NCBI GenBank assembly: GCA_900618425.1 | Contig: UZAN01039469.1 | Location: 69,838-133,837, forward strand | Length of the DNA stretch: 64,000 nucleotides | Source of the DNA: Echinostoma caproni | Taxonomy: Eukaryota; Platyhelminthes; Trematoda; Plagiorchiida; Echinostomatidae | Direction: 5' to 3' | Shown here: positions 24,020-37,710 of the stretch, in pieces | Layout: each line of letters starts with the position of its first letter | How positions within the stretch are numbered: position 1 is the first letter of the stretch | The notes under the pieces: model-generated | The model's input: only the letters and a program-made list of their open reading frames with translations | What the model was told of the DNA's origin: nothing | The model's database searches: none | Position numbers and translations under genes: made by a program

Positions 24020-25600
24020 ATCCGACAAATGAGAGCCAGATTCCCTCATTTTCACGCAATGAATCCAGTTCAGTGCCTTTTTACAATGAATGAATCTTTA
24101 ACATTCTTCGATCCTGCAAAGCATCCTCAGCTACAGGACCTGATCATCTTCCTGCGGCACTTATAAAATATGGAGCAGCTTCCCTAACCGATATGCTGAC
24201 ATGCGTCTCAGTGAGTCCCTATCTTTCCCGATCGATTCCTGATTCCTGGCGTCAAGTGGCCATTATTTCAATCCCCAAAAACTCGTTTTCAACCGTTCTT
24301 GCGAAATGGTCTCGTCCCATCGCGTTGACCTCAGGGGCTCTCAAGTTTACTAAAAAGACCACCCTGAGTAGGTTGCAGTCAATCTTCACAATTCCTTAAG
24401 ACCCCTTTCATTTTGCATATAAAGCAAAATGATTTACCCTGGATGCCCTATCCACTCTAAGGCATTTTATCAGCAAATCACTGAAGCCTTCGGTCAAGTC
24501 TGTCTGTTTTGTTTTTCTTGACCATTCTGCGTTTGATTCTGTTTCCTGATTATCCTATTTTTCAAATTTGAATCTCTTGGCACTCCAAGACAGCTGCTCT
24601 CATGGTTTGCTGACAATTTCACACAGAGGGTCCAGTGCACTAAATTAAAAAGGAGGACAACAAAACCTCTTGTTTATAATTCTGGTGTCCTTCTAGGTGC
24701 TGTTCTATCTCCATATTTTTTTTCTGCCTTGATCAGTGATCATTCAGCGCATCCCTGCTTGAATCCAAAAGTATACTGATGACGTTGTTCTGTGTCAGAC
24801 AATTTCATCTCCTTCGGAATTTCATTCTTTTGTCGAGAATCTATCCGACATCTAACTGTATTATGTTCAATCTGGTCTCAGTCATAACATATCTAAGTGC
24901 GCGGAGTGTATTTTCACTCTTTTTCGCTCCTCACTTTCAAAGGACTTTGTAATCCTTAACGGTAAACCTGTATCCAGAGTGACCTCAGTCAAGTTCTTTG
25001 ATGTCTCCATCGACAGTAATCTTCATTGGTCTACACATTTTTACAGCTGTATGGGAAAACTGAGACACCTATCTCTTCAATTACGTAAACTGACGCAATT
25101 CCGTACACCACAGTCATTCCTGTTCTCTTTCGATCATCAATACGTTTTACCCATTCTACTCTATTGCTTCCCTGTAGTGTTTCTCGGTTTTATAAAACAA
25201 AACTTCAAAATAATTTTGCCGTGGTTCGATGATCATCACTCGTGCATCATTGATTCCGATAGATTCATTAATCACAGAACTCATTGATGGTCACAACAAC
25301 TCTTGTGTTACATTTGCTCGTAAGATTCTAGATGACCCTCGTCATCCACTGCACCCTGATCTATCATCTTGTGGTTCCCATCCGTCCACACGCTCCTCAT
25401 TTCGGTATCTACCCTCTAGCATTAACAGTTATAAAAAATCTTCTGTACTGTACCTGGTCCGACTCCTAACCCAAAAGGAACAGGTTGCAAGTGGACTACG
25501 TTAAAAGTTTTGTACATGAAACAAATATCAACGACAATCTTTACCTTTCATTTTTAAATTTTATCATTATTGTTATTATTTCATTCCGCGTGATGAACAG
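24020..25600 (+). mobile_element. Non-LTR retrotransposon of a second lineage
   Basis: The plus strand encodes GPDHLPAALIKYGAASLTDM, then IPDSWRQVAIISIPKN and RPIALTSGALKFTK (finger and palm motifs of non-LTR reverse transcriptase), a broken SGVLLGAVLSP segment, and a C-terminal region with VKFFDVSIDSNLHWSTHF and FRYLPSSINSYKKSSVLY. Frames are broken by stops and shifts. The C-terminus differs from the CR1-like copies, so I place it in another clade, unresolved (jockey/CR1 superfamily). The 3' flank is a T/A-rich attattgtt tract. Confidence 0.65.
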
Positions 25601-26000
25601 TGTACATTTTTAACTGAAGTGTAAGTATAAATGTTTAGACAAGTTACATAAATTCAACTACAAATACAGTGTTTGAAGCACAAACTTCAAGTTTGCAAAG
25701 AGCTAGAGGCTCTGAACGGACGGAAGAGAAATTTTGTAGAGGTAATCAGATTATATAACCATTGGAGCTTGGTTTAAGAAACACAAGTGTTGGCAATAAT
25801 ATAGACTGCACAACGTTGACTGGAAGTGAACATACACATAAGGAACTAAAATACCGTTCCTGAATGTATCCAAATGGGTACATCTGAAAAACAAGTTCAC
25901 AGACTTGGAGACCGGCACACATTCGTTTTCTTACCGTTTCATTTTCACTTAGTTTTACTGATTATGGAATGAGACAACGACACAAATTTGAGGAATGGGG

Positions 26001-26090
26001 AAGTGATCAAGTAAAAGGCTGCCGTACAGTATATAATGGAGTCAGTGGGGTGGTGGGATTCGATTAGCTATCCTCTGGGCTACTACCGAT
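26001..26090 (-). repeat. tRNA-derived SINE, copy 2 (internally deleted)
   Basis: The minus strand has TAATCGAATCCCACCACC and the shared tail ggcagccttttacttgatca. The part between A and B boxes is shortened. Confidence 0.45.
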
Positions 26091-26559
26091 AGATGAGCAT
26101 CCACTGAGCAAGAGATAGGAATTTATCATCTGAAAGTTGATTATCTTTAACGATCAGGTCAGACAGCTACAATAGCGATGTTATTTCTACTACTATTTCT
26201 CTTCCTGTTTGATGAGGTATAATCAACGACTGAGGATATTAGATTTGTCCAAGTATAAATGATCCTCTCAATAAAAAACTTAGTGAAACTTATGGTTTAA
26301 AAGATCGTGTATACTATAACTGCGGTTGCTTTATTTGTTTGCACTTGTTGGTCAAGAAAACCGTTGTCATTCAAGCCAAGATGTGACAACAAGCGATAAT
26401 ATTTTCGACCGAAGGCATTTTGTATCACCTCCTCAAGTGATCTTTTTGCTGTGTTTTGAAACGTTTTGCTGCACCTACAATAGAATTTGTCAATCCGAAC
26501 TATGATTCGAGGACCAATGTACTCTCATAGGAGTTGGAGTTGGAATCAACGCAGAAATA

Positions 26560-26830
26560 ACATGAATTTCAAACTGCAAACCTTTGTTGAGCCACGTATA
26601 ATAAATCGGATCGAAAGCATTCACAGAGGTCTTCGAATGAATCCTTCCAAGTGTAATGATGTTTTATTTTCTTTACTGAAGGCTGAATTGGCTTCTGTAT
26701 ATGTAGCGTATCACCATACGCTTTGTTAGTCTGTAATTTTCAAAGAAGAGTGATTGTGTAGTAGCTGAATGTTCATCCCCTATAGGGAGAATTAAAGCCG
26801 CTTCTTGACTTGACTTGACTTGACTTGATT
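26560..26830 (+). mobile_element. 3' end of a non-LTR element with (TTGAC)n tail
   Basis: tgttcatcccctatagggag and aattaaagccgct precede five copies of TTGAC (26804-26828). The same arrangement is seen inverted at 40.25 kb. No coding sequence is recognisable. Confidence 0.4.
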
Positions 26831-27046
26831 CGAACAACGGTTTACTTTCTGAGCCACAGCTTTATTGACGCCCAGACCCTCCTTGTCTTTCAGCCGAAAG
26901 GGATCCAAGGCAATGATGTATGCAGAACACAGCTATTCAAACAGATACTGACAATCACCCTATTCTGTAGTGTAGGTGATTAGAAAAATCCCAACCAACA
27001 TATCAAAATGGGCAACGAGTTTATTCAGATTGAAAAAGTGGATTAC

Positions 27047-27107
27047 CCTGGCCATCATCATGGTTCGGTTAGCGCTCTTCTTTCCCGACAGATTAACCAC
27101 CACAAAT
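27047..27107 (-). CDS. Predicted short exon
   Basis: 61 bases: acceptor ctaaaacaaattttcag, donor GCCAGG|GTAATC. It encodes FVVVNLSGKKSANRTMMMAR, with NLS and NRT glycosylation motifs. Phase does not connect to the exon at 28229, so an exon between is missing or the call is wrong. Confidence 0.35.
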
Positions 27108-28228
27108 CTGAAAATTTGTTTTAGAATATTGAATAGTAACGGAATCAGTAAATGTTCTGATGAACATTTGCATAAAGAAGAACTCAAGTACAAGTTCTTT
27201 CTACGTGAGTAAACGACAGAACCTAGTGTGTGAGTTATCTGATCCACAGCAAGTGAAAGGGCTAGGTCGGATAATATTTGATGCCAAAACATCAATTGAT
27301 GGTCGTCGAATTGGATAAAAGGATCATTCTGTTCAACATCGGCACAAATAAAAACCCATCACCACGAGCAGCTCAGACATGTTTAACACTGTACAAAGCT
27401 ATCTGAATCCGAGCCGAAACAATTTAGTATTGGTCGATGAAATTACGGTAACACTGTTCACCCATACGTAGCAGATGATTACGTGATGGAGAAGCATATG
27501 ACGATAATTGTTTATACGTAATCCCAAAAGAAAATCGGAGCAACAGTTCATGTTTCGGGTGGATTCTGTGGTGAGTCATTTCATGCAACCCATTGTATCT
27601 GGATCAGAAAATGTTTATTTCCGACAAAACTGATGCTCAGAAAAAAACGATGAGTACAATTACGGCGGTTGTTTTGAACCTCCATTGTTCAACTGGAGCA
27701 AGTTGCAACTCAGCGGAAAAGATAGGTTTTCAGAACTTTGTACTACTCAGTGCTTGAATTTCTGACTGGAAACTAGACGTGCAGATGTTTCCCTGCTAAA
27801 TACACTTTTATCTATTGGCTCCGTATTAAAGTTGGTTATTTTATTGATGTGTGGTAAGTCCTTATAATGCAATTCCTACTTCATTTGAGCATTTCTAAGG
27901 TTACGTTACTAAACTCATTACTGTACTGTGTCAAGTGTGTGTGTGTGTGTGTTTGTGTGCAGTTCACTGTCCTCAAAGAATTCCATTAGACAGAGTTCCC
28001 TCTGTGGAAAACACTGAATCATTCTGTCATTCTGAAGGTCAAATGTTACATTCCGCACACTTGGGTTCCATCAAGTCAACCATCTACTTCTGTTTTAATG
28101 TCATTTAGGTCTGTATGTTCTGGCTAGTAGAGATAATTCAAGTTATGTGCGTGTGTGTAGCAAGGGGGAGGGAGTAGGGTTGGAGGGAGAATTGTGTACA
28201 TCTGCAATCTGGAAGCGTATCTGAATAC

Positions 28229-28506
28229 CATATACCCAAAGAGACAGATATATCGGCACACAGCAAATGTGCTCTGTATGAAGCAACCTTCCACGAATGT
28301 GTAATCCTGTGTGGCAATGTTATCGCTTGGGGTTGGATAGGGGGTGACATCTGAACTGTCAGCCCAGTGGATAACATTAACAGCTACAAAGCGACGGCTG
28401 ACATTTGTCATGATATAGGTGATATTCACACTTGCTGTTTTCATTCATTCGAACGGGAATTTCGAATGTGTCCTGGAATGTGGCATCACCGTCTTTGTGT
28501 AATGCT
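28229..28506 (-). CDS. Predicted exon carrying an apparent frameshift
   Basis: 278 bases between a perfect acceptor (actgttttattttcag) and a good donor (TATATG|GTATTC). The first part is open in one frame (ALHKDGDATFQDTFEIPVRM) and the second in another (VNITYIMTNVSRRFVAVNVI, then TFVEGCFIQSTFAVCRYI). The switch falls in 28400-28452 and corresponds to one extra base (or two missing). Either an assembly error, a real allele defect, or two overlapping splice choices. The second part has the strand-plus-cysteine style of the other exons. Confidence 0.45.
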
Positions 28507-31500
28507 CTGAAAATAAAACAGTTATAGTGATTGCGGTCTATAGATCTGACCGCATTACAGTCACATCTGTTGCCTCTGCTCAGGACTGGTTGTGCCAGCA
28601 ATCTGCACTCAGTGCAAATAAGAGCGCAGGTGGATGATTCAAACGGGAAATATCATAGTGTTTTACTCATTTTCGGCTGAGGGATGGAAGCAGCATATTC
28701 AAAGAGACGAGAGGGGAGAAAATTTACTATTAATTTGTAGATTTATAAATGTGCATACGGTGTAAATTGGCCAGGAATTTAGGGAAAAGCCTGTCACCAT
28801 TTGAGTACCCATTTTTATGGAACAAGAGTACCCAAAGTTCTCTTCAAACCACGGACTGGTATATCAGTAAAGTAACCATCAGCGCTAATCAAGCTGTGTC
28901 AAAGGATTTCGTAAGAATAGAGTTAACGTTAGATAGTTTGACTGTTCACCTGGATAACAGATTCATTGATTAAATGTAGATGCACTTGAAAATATGTTCT
29001 AACGTTGTGTGGCTGTGGGGAAATTTGAGGTCCTTGATTCTGTTGAATGAGTCATCAAAGGCGGACTATTTTTATCCTTGTAGACACAGAGCTACGAAAA
29101 CCACAATCAAACAGAGAAAACAATACGCGTGAATCTCTATAGCCGCTTAGAGTTGTTCAAGATTCCCAAAACATAGCGCGATGCAATCGAACGAACATCG
29201 ATGTTAATGACTCGTATTTATAGTTTCCGGTATATTGGTTCGAAGCAATTCGCTTCTGGGAAGTACTGAGTCTGCGGATTCACGTCAGTCTGGTTCAGAA
29301 TGAATGCAAAAGAGAGTGGCTTTTCAGTTATCAAATTATCGAAATATGGGAGATCATCTTACCCACCATTTTTTTTAATTGAAAGCATTGAATGGACCAG
29401 AATCTTCATACGTTAGAGTGATGAGGCCAGATAAAAGAAACCATTCATTATCCCCGCACTAGGTCGGCTTATTTTGGTCTGCGCAAAGGATATTTTCACG
29501 TCGGCGAAGGAGTGAAACTTTTAATTCATGGCGTTTTTGACAGAAGTCTGAACCTTACCATTCCTATCGTACACAGAGAAGAGGCGAAAAACGACGGTGG
29601 TTCGAATATGTGATGGCCGGTACATACTCTCTCAAAGAACGGGTGAAACATCAATGTCTCTGGCGCGGAACATAATGCTGTTGTTTATTGTGCAGTAGTG
29701 TATTGCACGGTATTGTGTTGTAATTAACTGCACAGGCATGTGGGCTTATATTTTGCTAAAAACTGAGTGCAAATTATGTGAACCCGCTAGAGCTACTCAT
29801 CATGGGGAAAAGTATAATGATACATTCAACAGATTATATCACCTATCCCACGAATACGATATATCGGTCTAACCCGATGAAAGTGAAAGTGAACAGCTAT
29901 AGAAAACAAAATGCTACCACTGAAAAAAGTGTAAATTTTGACGAGTTGCTCACAATAACATTTTTATAGTACAAAGTAATCCATATCGACTGAGTCAAAC
30001 TAGTTTTTATTCAAATAGCTACGAAATTTACAGATTTCATTTCTGGGCCCTATCGAATATATGCCCTTGATATTTAACGATAAACAAATCGAAAGATTCA
30101 TGAAAAAATATTTTGCACTGAAAGTCCTGTCAAGAGCTGTAAATTACACCCCACACGATTCGCAGTATCGCACGGCTACTTCAGTCAATCGGTGTTACTA
30201 CCCACTGCTGATGACTGCAAAACCTCACGTTGTTTCAGTTATACCGCAGAAACAGATGCCCACCTGAGAGAAGCAGACCTTACTTAAGTGTGAACATACC
30301 CAACATTTAGTTGTTGTAACCTTTACGAATGCACGGATAATTTTAAACACAACAGCACCTTGTGATCACGTGCTCAACAGCACCACCGGTAAGTTACGGA
30401 GTGTTATCTGAACATTATGTCACTTGCGTGGAGCTACACATTGGGACTAATTGTTGAAACTATAAAAATGATTTACACAGACTGTATGACTGAGCGACAG
30501 AAAACTGTGCATCTCTGATTTGGTGACAATTCGGTCGATCGCTTGGTGGACCATGAATATTCAACGGTCTAATGACATGATATTTTTGTAGACCTTCGTC
30601 TTCAAACATTCCTTTCGTCATTTTTCACTACAAGTTATTGTCTGTCCAATCCCCATGTACAATTTTTGGCGGACGTTTCCGACCATAAAATGTATGCTGA
30701 TATTATTCAGTCTTCAATAATTAGCATGTAACGCACAGTTACTCGTAAGTAGTACGGCCGGGTAATTGAGTATTGATTTTGCTTTATCGTCCTTGAAAAC
30801 AACTCAATAAATCACTCAGTAAGGTACAAACTCAAATTGTGTTTCCTTTAGTTCTAAACAAGTGTTCATATCCGCCGGCCAGTTGGGAAAGTGAACTATG
30901 GACCCGTTGTATGCGATACGTTTACGCCTCCACTAAGCCAGGTAGCTCAAACCAAGGACTATTAGGATAACTTTTTCGAGCTTTGTTCCGATGTATTCCT
31001 CCATGAAAGTAACTCCTTTCATTACGCCTGGTAGCAAAGAACTTCTGGTTCACTATGGTTCTCATTTGTTTCCATAAAAAAGGCATCTTATTGAATTAAA
31101 TCTTTCATTCCAATTTCATAAGCAAGTAATAAGTTAAGGTGTAATCCATCTTTTTCGATTTTTTCTGGTTGCACAATAATAGGCGTGAATTTTCGCTAAA
31201 GCCAACTGAAAACGTTTATTTGAACAAGTCTCTTGGGTTTCAATTATACATTGAAACCGATTCATTTCAAAATACCGTAGCAGTTGAAATAGTGCATACG
31301 CTTTGGGGTTCATTGTTTACTTTTCATCTAGTTATCATTCATTATGCACGTATTTATACAATAGAGACGTAAAGAGATAGGTATCATCATGCATAGATTT
31401 TCTGGCCCAATTTCAGTGAGGAATCCGCGCTTTTTGAGATACATAATGATAACCAACTACGAGTATTGATGTTGAGCTAACAAGACGTCCGGTTGACGCG

Positions 31501-32105
31501 GTTTAACCCATAGTTTATAGAAAAATGGTATGAAGCAAGGGATCCAGAAACTTTCACAGTTTTGCATCTCAAATCATAAAACCATAATCGGACAAAGTGT
31601 CTAACACTTAATGAGCTATATGCTGATGCAAATTTGAAAGGAAAGCTTTAGAAGGTGCAAAACGTATTATCGTTAAAGATTTCGGAGTTAAAAACGGCAA
31701 GCTAAGAAAACCTTGTTCATCAGTCTTTCGTCCAATAATGACGTTGAAGCGGTAGGTATACGCATTATTTAAATTTGTGCAGCCGAAGCCAAATGTAACT
31801 GTGACATGCTAAAATGGCAATTCTCAACTGTTCCTCTCATCAGATGGGGAACAAAGAACGATTTTGTTTCTTGTACTCTTCAAACTTCGTTCTGCATTCC
31901 ACATGTATTGTTCTATCACCTATGCCAGTTGCAAGGCAAAGCATTTATCTGAAATTCATAAAGTGCAGGTTACAGGTCAGCTTCAACTTTGGTCGAAAGC
32001 TGTAGGTTTCCGTTCCATTGCCTGTTTGTGCATTATAATTTGTTTCCGTCGTCTACGTGCTGCACTCTCAAGGTCAAGCGCGGCACACTGTGGGTTTCCT
32101 CACAC
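28507..32105. other. Long intron-like stretch, nothing recognised
   Basis: About 3.6 kb of AT-rich DNA with only short unsupported frames. Confidence 0.35.
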
Positions 32106-32320
32106 GGGTTTTGGGTGCAGCTGATTCGAATCACTAAGGAACGTGATGATCACAACTGCAACCCCAAACGTGACTTGATGTTTCATGTCTGGAGTAAACG
32201 ACCGGAAAGCTATTCTCCTAGAATATCCATCAATTCCGATTCGTTCCGTATACAGTCTGTCGTGAATCAATGGTGCCAATCTTGTGATACCCACAAAGAA
32301 GTGTCGTGGCACTCTTCGTG
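32106..32320 (-). CDS. Predicted internal exon
   Basis: 215 bases: acceptor atgccgctcatcaccag, donor AAACCC|GTGTGA. The frame reads RRVPRHFFVGITRLAPLIHD, then RLYTERIGIDGYSRRIAF and QVTFGVAVVIITFLSDSNQ. The hydrophobic run VAVVIITFL is short for a membrane helix. Ordinary codon usage and a long clean frame support coding. Confidence 0.45.
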
Positions 32321-34639
32321 CTGGTGATGAGCGGCATCCGCACAGAGTAAGTCTCCAATCACACACGTTCGTTACATGTGTTTTCGTGTTTGTCACATTT
32401 TGTCGGCCTTGAAGACAATCCACGCCCATCTCTCACATCCCATTTGAGTGCGCACGAGACTATTTGCGTGTGCTCCTTGCCCGGGGTTATATACGTGAGG
32501 CAGTGAGTGACGATTGTCAATCAAGTATCCTGTACGTGCGTGAGTGCGTGCGTGTTTGTGCTTGTGTTTGTGTGTGTGTGTGATCTAACCCGGAAAACGT
32601 TCAGTCACATGCATTAACTCAGTCGCGTTTAACTGTCCGCACGCACCCCTCTGTTTGTCGAATCGTTCGTTCTACAGGCGTAAACAGCTTGTTTTCCATC
32701 TGATTCTGTAATTGGAGGTACAAATCCGAGGGAGATCGGGAAAACTCACGAGTGAGTTGTCAGCATTCGAGCCTCCTCACTCTAACAGTGTCTTTGACAG
32801 GCGTCCCCTTCATTCCACAGCCAGATCGGTCCGGTTAGTAACTTGGTCAGTGTCTTCCAACCAACACGAGCACTTCAACAAAAAGTGCAAAAACATATGC
32901 AGCTATGAACGAGGCGCTGTGAACAAAACCCACCTTACAGCCTCATCTTGGGCGCCAGCTTTTCATGCCCACAACGGAAAAATGTCAGTTTATTTATTGT
33001 ATTGGAAATGTCCAAAGGTTAGTAAACTACGTGGAATTCCAAACCACGAATCAATGCCGCCTGCACCTTTATAGTTTGTATCTCATCACATGGACAGCTC
33101 TGTTTTGCGAACAATACAATCCTATGAGAATGCTTTCCAAAACCTTGCCAAAAATTGAATTTGAACTAATCCATAGAGGTTGATTAGTGAACTCTAATTG
33201 ATTGAATGGAAAACGTACTTGGAAAAGCTAGCTACATGCAACTTGGTGGATGCTGAAATGTGGAAAGATCTGAGCAATGAAATTAGTCATGCTTGACAGA
33301 TGATATTCAAGTGTAAGCTATACATAAAGTCCAATTTATCACTGCAAGAGATAGAATCCAACCGAGAACGCTGTCCTTTCAAGAATCAAATTATATGATA
33401 ACGTTATCCACACGTCTATCGAGAACAGTGACATTTATTGTTTATCATAATGTATTTGTTTCTTATAGTTTAAATGAGAGTCCGATTATCATTTCAAGGA
33501 TCTGATCTTTTGCGATCAACGTACCTATGGTAATTCCATCGGGATAAAACTAGTAAAGCATTCAGTAATTTTTATTCTCTGAACATTCGTATTAAGGGTA
33601 CTTTTAGAATGAAACATTGTTAGCGCTTAGTCATGGAGGGAAGCCGTTCAGCGGACATTACCGCAAAGTTAGGGGTGGAAAGAACAAGCTGCGTTTACTT
33701 GCAAATTGCTCTATACAACTTTTGAATAATTTGCCTGAACTTGGCCCATGAGCAACTAGGAATTACTTTTATCGGCCCTCTTCATCTTGAATTCAATCCC
33801 ACTGGTAGGAGAGCTTCTTTTTGGTACTGTCATGGTTGATCACACCATTTTATCACGTTCAATTTGTTTGGAAGTTGGATCATTTCTACAAAACAATTGA
33901 TGCTTTGGAACATCTTCAGCTCGTCTGCTTTTGGATCGAATTAGAAATGGAGTGTTGTAGTGAATGTTTCATAACAAGCACCTGTCTGAAAATGGAGGGA
34001 CTGGGTAGAGAGACGAATCAGAACAACAGTTATTCAATTTGGATCGGGTAACTGAACTACTACAAGCTGGGGCATATTTGGACACGCCGCCTCTGGGTCA
34101 ACAACGGAAATAGTTATATATTTCATATAGCATTGGGAATGAATACGGAGCACTACCCTCGAATTCTAGGGCGTTTCATTTTGACTAGCAAGAGGGAGAA
34201 GCTGTAGGTATGGCTAATGGATAAGTAAATAACGATATAAAAAATATCTTATGGTTGAAAGCACAACGTAGATAACTGAATATACGGAACGGTGATCTTT
34301 CATGAGGAAACTTTTTTGCATGGTTTTTTCATCGGTACTTAACCCTTAAAGAACAAGTTCGGAGCGTCAGGAAAGATATTTCATTTGAACGGGATAGATG
34401 TCAAGGAGAACTCAAGCAAAGAAGCTGTCTTAGCAGCTCAACAGTTTAACATTGATTTAATTCTTATATTACCATAGTGAATTGCTTAACCAGAATCATT
34501 TGAAGGATAGAAGGTCCAAGGATAAGCAAAAGGTTTCCAGATGCACAAAACGTTTTATTTGTTACACAAAAATAAGTATAACATTTTCTCGAGATATTCT
34601 CCAACAGCATCTTTGCAAAATTTCATTTGGTTAAACAGT
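32321..34639. other. Intron-like DNA with GT-rich tract
   Basis: A GTGCGTG/GTGTGTG-rich stretch lies at about 32.53-32.58 kb. Plus-strand frames at 32.7-33.2 kb lack splice support. Confidence 0.35.
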
Positions 34640-35090
34640 GAAGCGAGTAGCCCTTCGACCAGTCCAATAAAGACGTACACTGCAGCGGTTGGTGACTCAT
34701 ATCGGATCCCAAGCGTCCTGCGCTTAACATTTGGGAACAGAAAAAGTCACACCGAGCCAGGTTTAAACTATACGGTTGGTGACAAACATACTAATTTTTT
34801 CTCCAGCATTGTCATAGTGCAGCAAGGCCCCTCTTGCTCGAGTCCTTAGACAAGGCCTGGTAACCGCTTCCAGCTCATTCGGCATACTGTCGGTGGCTTA
34901 CCAAACTCCGGTGATTGTGCTTTGCTGAACGAAAGGTATCGTAGCCACATGGCCGGATTCGGCCATGAACACAGTCACCATCTACCTTACCACACTGCGC
35001 TCGCGTCGGAATTTCTGAGACGGAGACCCACCAGCTGGCGTCTACTGAGCCAATCAGTTAACGGGACTCAGAGGAAGAAATTATTCTTTT
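34640..35090. other. GC-richer unassigned block
   Basis: Composition is richer in G+C than its flanks, with several broken open frames on both strands (for example YTAAVGDSYRIPSVLRLTFG on plus). Probably an unrecognised repeat; no splice sites found. Confidence 0.2.
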
Positions 35091-36098
35091 GTATACTTCA
35101 TGGAATGAGGCAGATACTGAAGGATTAAGTAAATGAGTGTTGTGAAGCCCAAGAACGTGACTGTCATTGATGGTTTGAGGGTTATCTTGAATCATGTATC
35201 TGACCTGGTTAATATGATGTATTCATTCAGATCAGTTTAAAGAAATTGGTCATTCCTGAAACAACACGGAATCGGCATTTTTGCACAACAAGTGTGTGTG
35301 CAACAGTACCTGACATTCATCAACGATGTAACTGCTATCACTTTCACACAAACAATTAGACAAACGCAGAATCTTGGTCAATTTTTACTCCACTCACTCC
35401 ACCCTACCATCCCACTTTAAATGAATCTTCCTATGAACAGCCAGTTCTAGGGCAGTTACTGTTGCTTATTTTATGTCACCTCTGCCGATCCCCAAGACGC
35501 TTCTATCATTTTTATTCAAATGTGATTAGTTATTTCTTTTTCTCTGAATAACAATAACTTGCTTAATCACAAATACAAATCATTTTTAAACCGAGAACTC
35601 GGTTAATTGTGTATTTTTTAATAACCTTTTGCATTTACTTCCATTTTCCGATCAAAAACTTTTTCAAAGATCGCAAAATGATGTTTCCTGCAAAAATAGT
35701 TTCATTGTGAAAGGAAACTTTTTCTCGCTAGGGGAGGATGAACAAGGAACATCGGAATATTGGTAAAACTACGCATTATTTATTTGTAACTTCTTCTGAT
35801 TGTCACACTGATTTTTTTAATTTCTACAGACAAGTGAACCCACCTGTGGTTTACCAAATCTGTAAGATTTTCAAGTGATATTTGAACGCTAGATTATCAG
35901 CTGTTATTCACCACAGATTTGCACAAACCCATAGTCAAGGCGTTTACTTGGTTGCTCCGTCACTTGAGTGTGAAGATATTTCATGCACCCGTGTTCGTAT
36001 CTCACCTTTGGGGTGGTGGAAAATGCTATAACTCGACAGTTCAAGGGTCATATGTTCCACTTAGTTTGAGGAACCAGACATAGCTCACTTCGCACAAC

Positions 36099-36325
36099 CT
36101 TTATGGGTATTCTGAATATCGTTGGCATAAGATAATAAAGTGTGTTGATCAGAATGGTGTTTAGACTCGAATAATGAACGTTGAAAAGGCGACTTGAATG
36201 ACTTTGTTGGACATATCTTGGTAGTTCCAAGAATGGCGTTTTGGTATACCAATCGGAAGTTGTCTATAGGAACACCTTCAAGTCCATTACTGATTTCAGA
36301 TTCACAGAGATCTTTTCTCTTTTTG
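36099..36325 (-). CDS. Possible internal exon
   Basis: 227 bases open from acceptor catctgatgaaaacag (weak tract) to donor CATAAAG|GTTGTG. The peptide contains KKRKDLCESEISNGLEGVPI, then NAILGTTKICPTKSFKSPF. Out-phase 1 fits exon 32106-32320; in-phase does not fit the exon above. The opposite strand is also open here, so support is limited. Confidence 0.3.
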
Positions 36326-37160
36326 CTGTTTTCATCAGATGTTTGGTTCCCCATGCGTGTATTGATGCCTCACAGTGGACTTTAACATCCACTAGCATAC
36401 ATTAAAGATTTAGTCTTTGTCTCTCTGAGCTGAGAACCGTTGTCTTTTATGACCACCGGTGGTACACCTTAGCAATCGAAGCACCCGCGGTGTGCCTGGA
36501 TCACTAAGGATGATATAAATTGCGTGTGGGAAATACTTATGTTCACTTTGGGTACTACTACTTAATAAGTAAGACTGACTGGTATTTGACTTCCAATACT
36601 GATTCAGGCATGCTTATCAGTCCTGTATTTTCAGTATACAGAATCGGCAGCTTTTGTACAATTACATCGCACATTTGTAAAAACTCAGAGGGGTATTTGA
36701 GAATATTTCTATCCATGAAGAAGGGAGCGATCAGAGCACACGTCGGTGGTCAGTTTATTGGCCTCATGGTAATCTTTTTGTCAAGTATGATACTAACTAA
36801 TTGTCAAACATCGTGAATTCAAGAAATGCTCGTTATACTTGTATATCAGAGAAGCCACTGATACGGTTAAAGTCATTGTTCATTATAAGTTCACTGGAAC
36901 TGGATAGTGTGGTTCACGGTAATCAGTGAGCTACACATAAGATGTTTAACAATCGATTATCATTCCATCCCGGAATATCGCGGGGCGGTGAGCGTCCAAT
37001 ATACTCTGGTCATCAGTGGGTAATGCAACCGAGATCACAATTCATGAATCACTCTAATGAAGGAACACGGAACCACCGCCTAAGATAAGCTTGAAAGTAG
37101 GTCAAGCGGTTTGTAGGACATAATACCGGTTTGTTATTTTACTAACTCTTATCTATTCAC

Positions 37161-37262
37161 GTTCGGATGTGGTTCTGTTAAACATTGAACATCGTTTGCT
37201 GAAGAGCGTGAAATTGTGCGAATTAGGGATGAAGGTCGGGTTGTAACGTACAAACTTTAGAA
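37161..37262 (-). CDS. Predicted internal exon
   Basis: 102 bases with acceptor catcataaaatcag (weak tract) and donor TCCGAAC|GTGAAT. The peptide LKFVRYNPTFIPNSHNFTLF carries a hydrophobic run and an NFT glycosylation motif. In phase with 37561-37710. Confidence 0.4.
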
Positions 37263-37560
37263 CTGATTTTATGATGATCCAGATCACTTGAACAATTTTA
37301 TTTATGTTCCATGAAAATTCGTCACTCCTTTTCCACGAGGATTCCGAACACATTTGAGGAAAGCATGTTAGTTCAAAAATGGAAGGAGCAACAAAACTGT
37401 CAGAACCACTTCATAATTCACCACTTGCGTTCAAAGAATCATCGTCTTGTCATACCCTATTAAAACAAATTTGATTTTGGTCCCCAGAAACAATAAGGAT
37501 CATTTTATGATTGTTTGAAGCAATGCGATATAAAAGTGCAAATTCTGAAATCTGTGGTAC

Positions 37561-37710
37561 CGTATCCAGTGCCTAGTATTGATCCAGCGCCTCCAGTTAA
37601 CACGTGATGAAGCCGGATACCGCCAACACTTATCCGGTTGAAGTTCCATGCGTACGTGTGTCCATAATCCATCGATTTAGAATGCGATTTGACTGTTTGA
37701 CGCACATCTA
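37561..37710 (-). CDS. Predicted internal exon
   Basis: 150 bases: strong acceptor (gtcacgatttattttag), donor GGATACG|GTACCA. The peptide contains DVRQTVKSHSKSMDYGHTYA and then WNFNRISVGGIRLHHVLTGG. Phase 1 to phase 1, matching exon 37161-37262. The glycine-rich end and aromatic residues look structural; no family recognised. Confidence 0.5.

Noticed and set aside
31836..31843. CTGATGAG on the minus strand
   Set aside because: No GAAA or cleavage triplet in place; no stem II.
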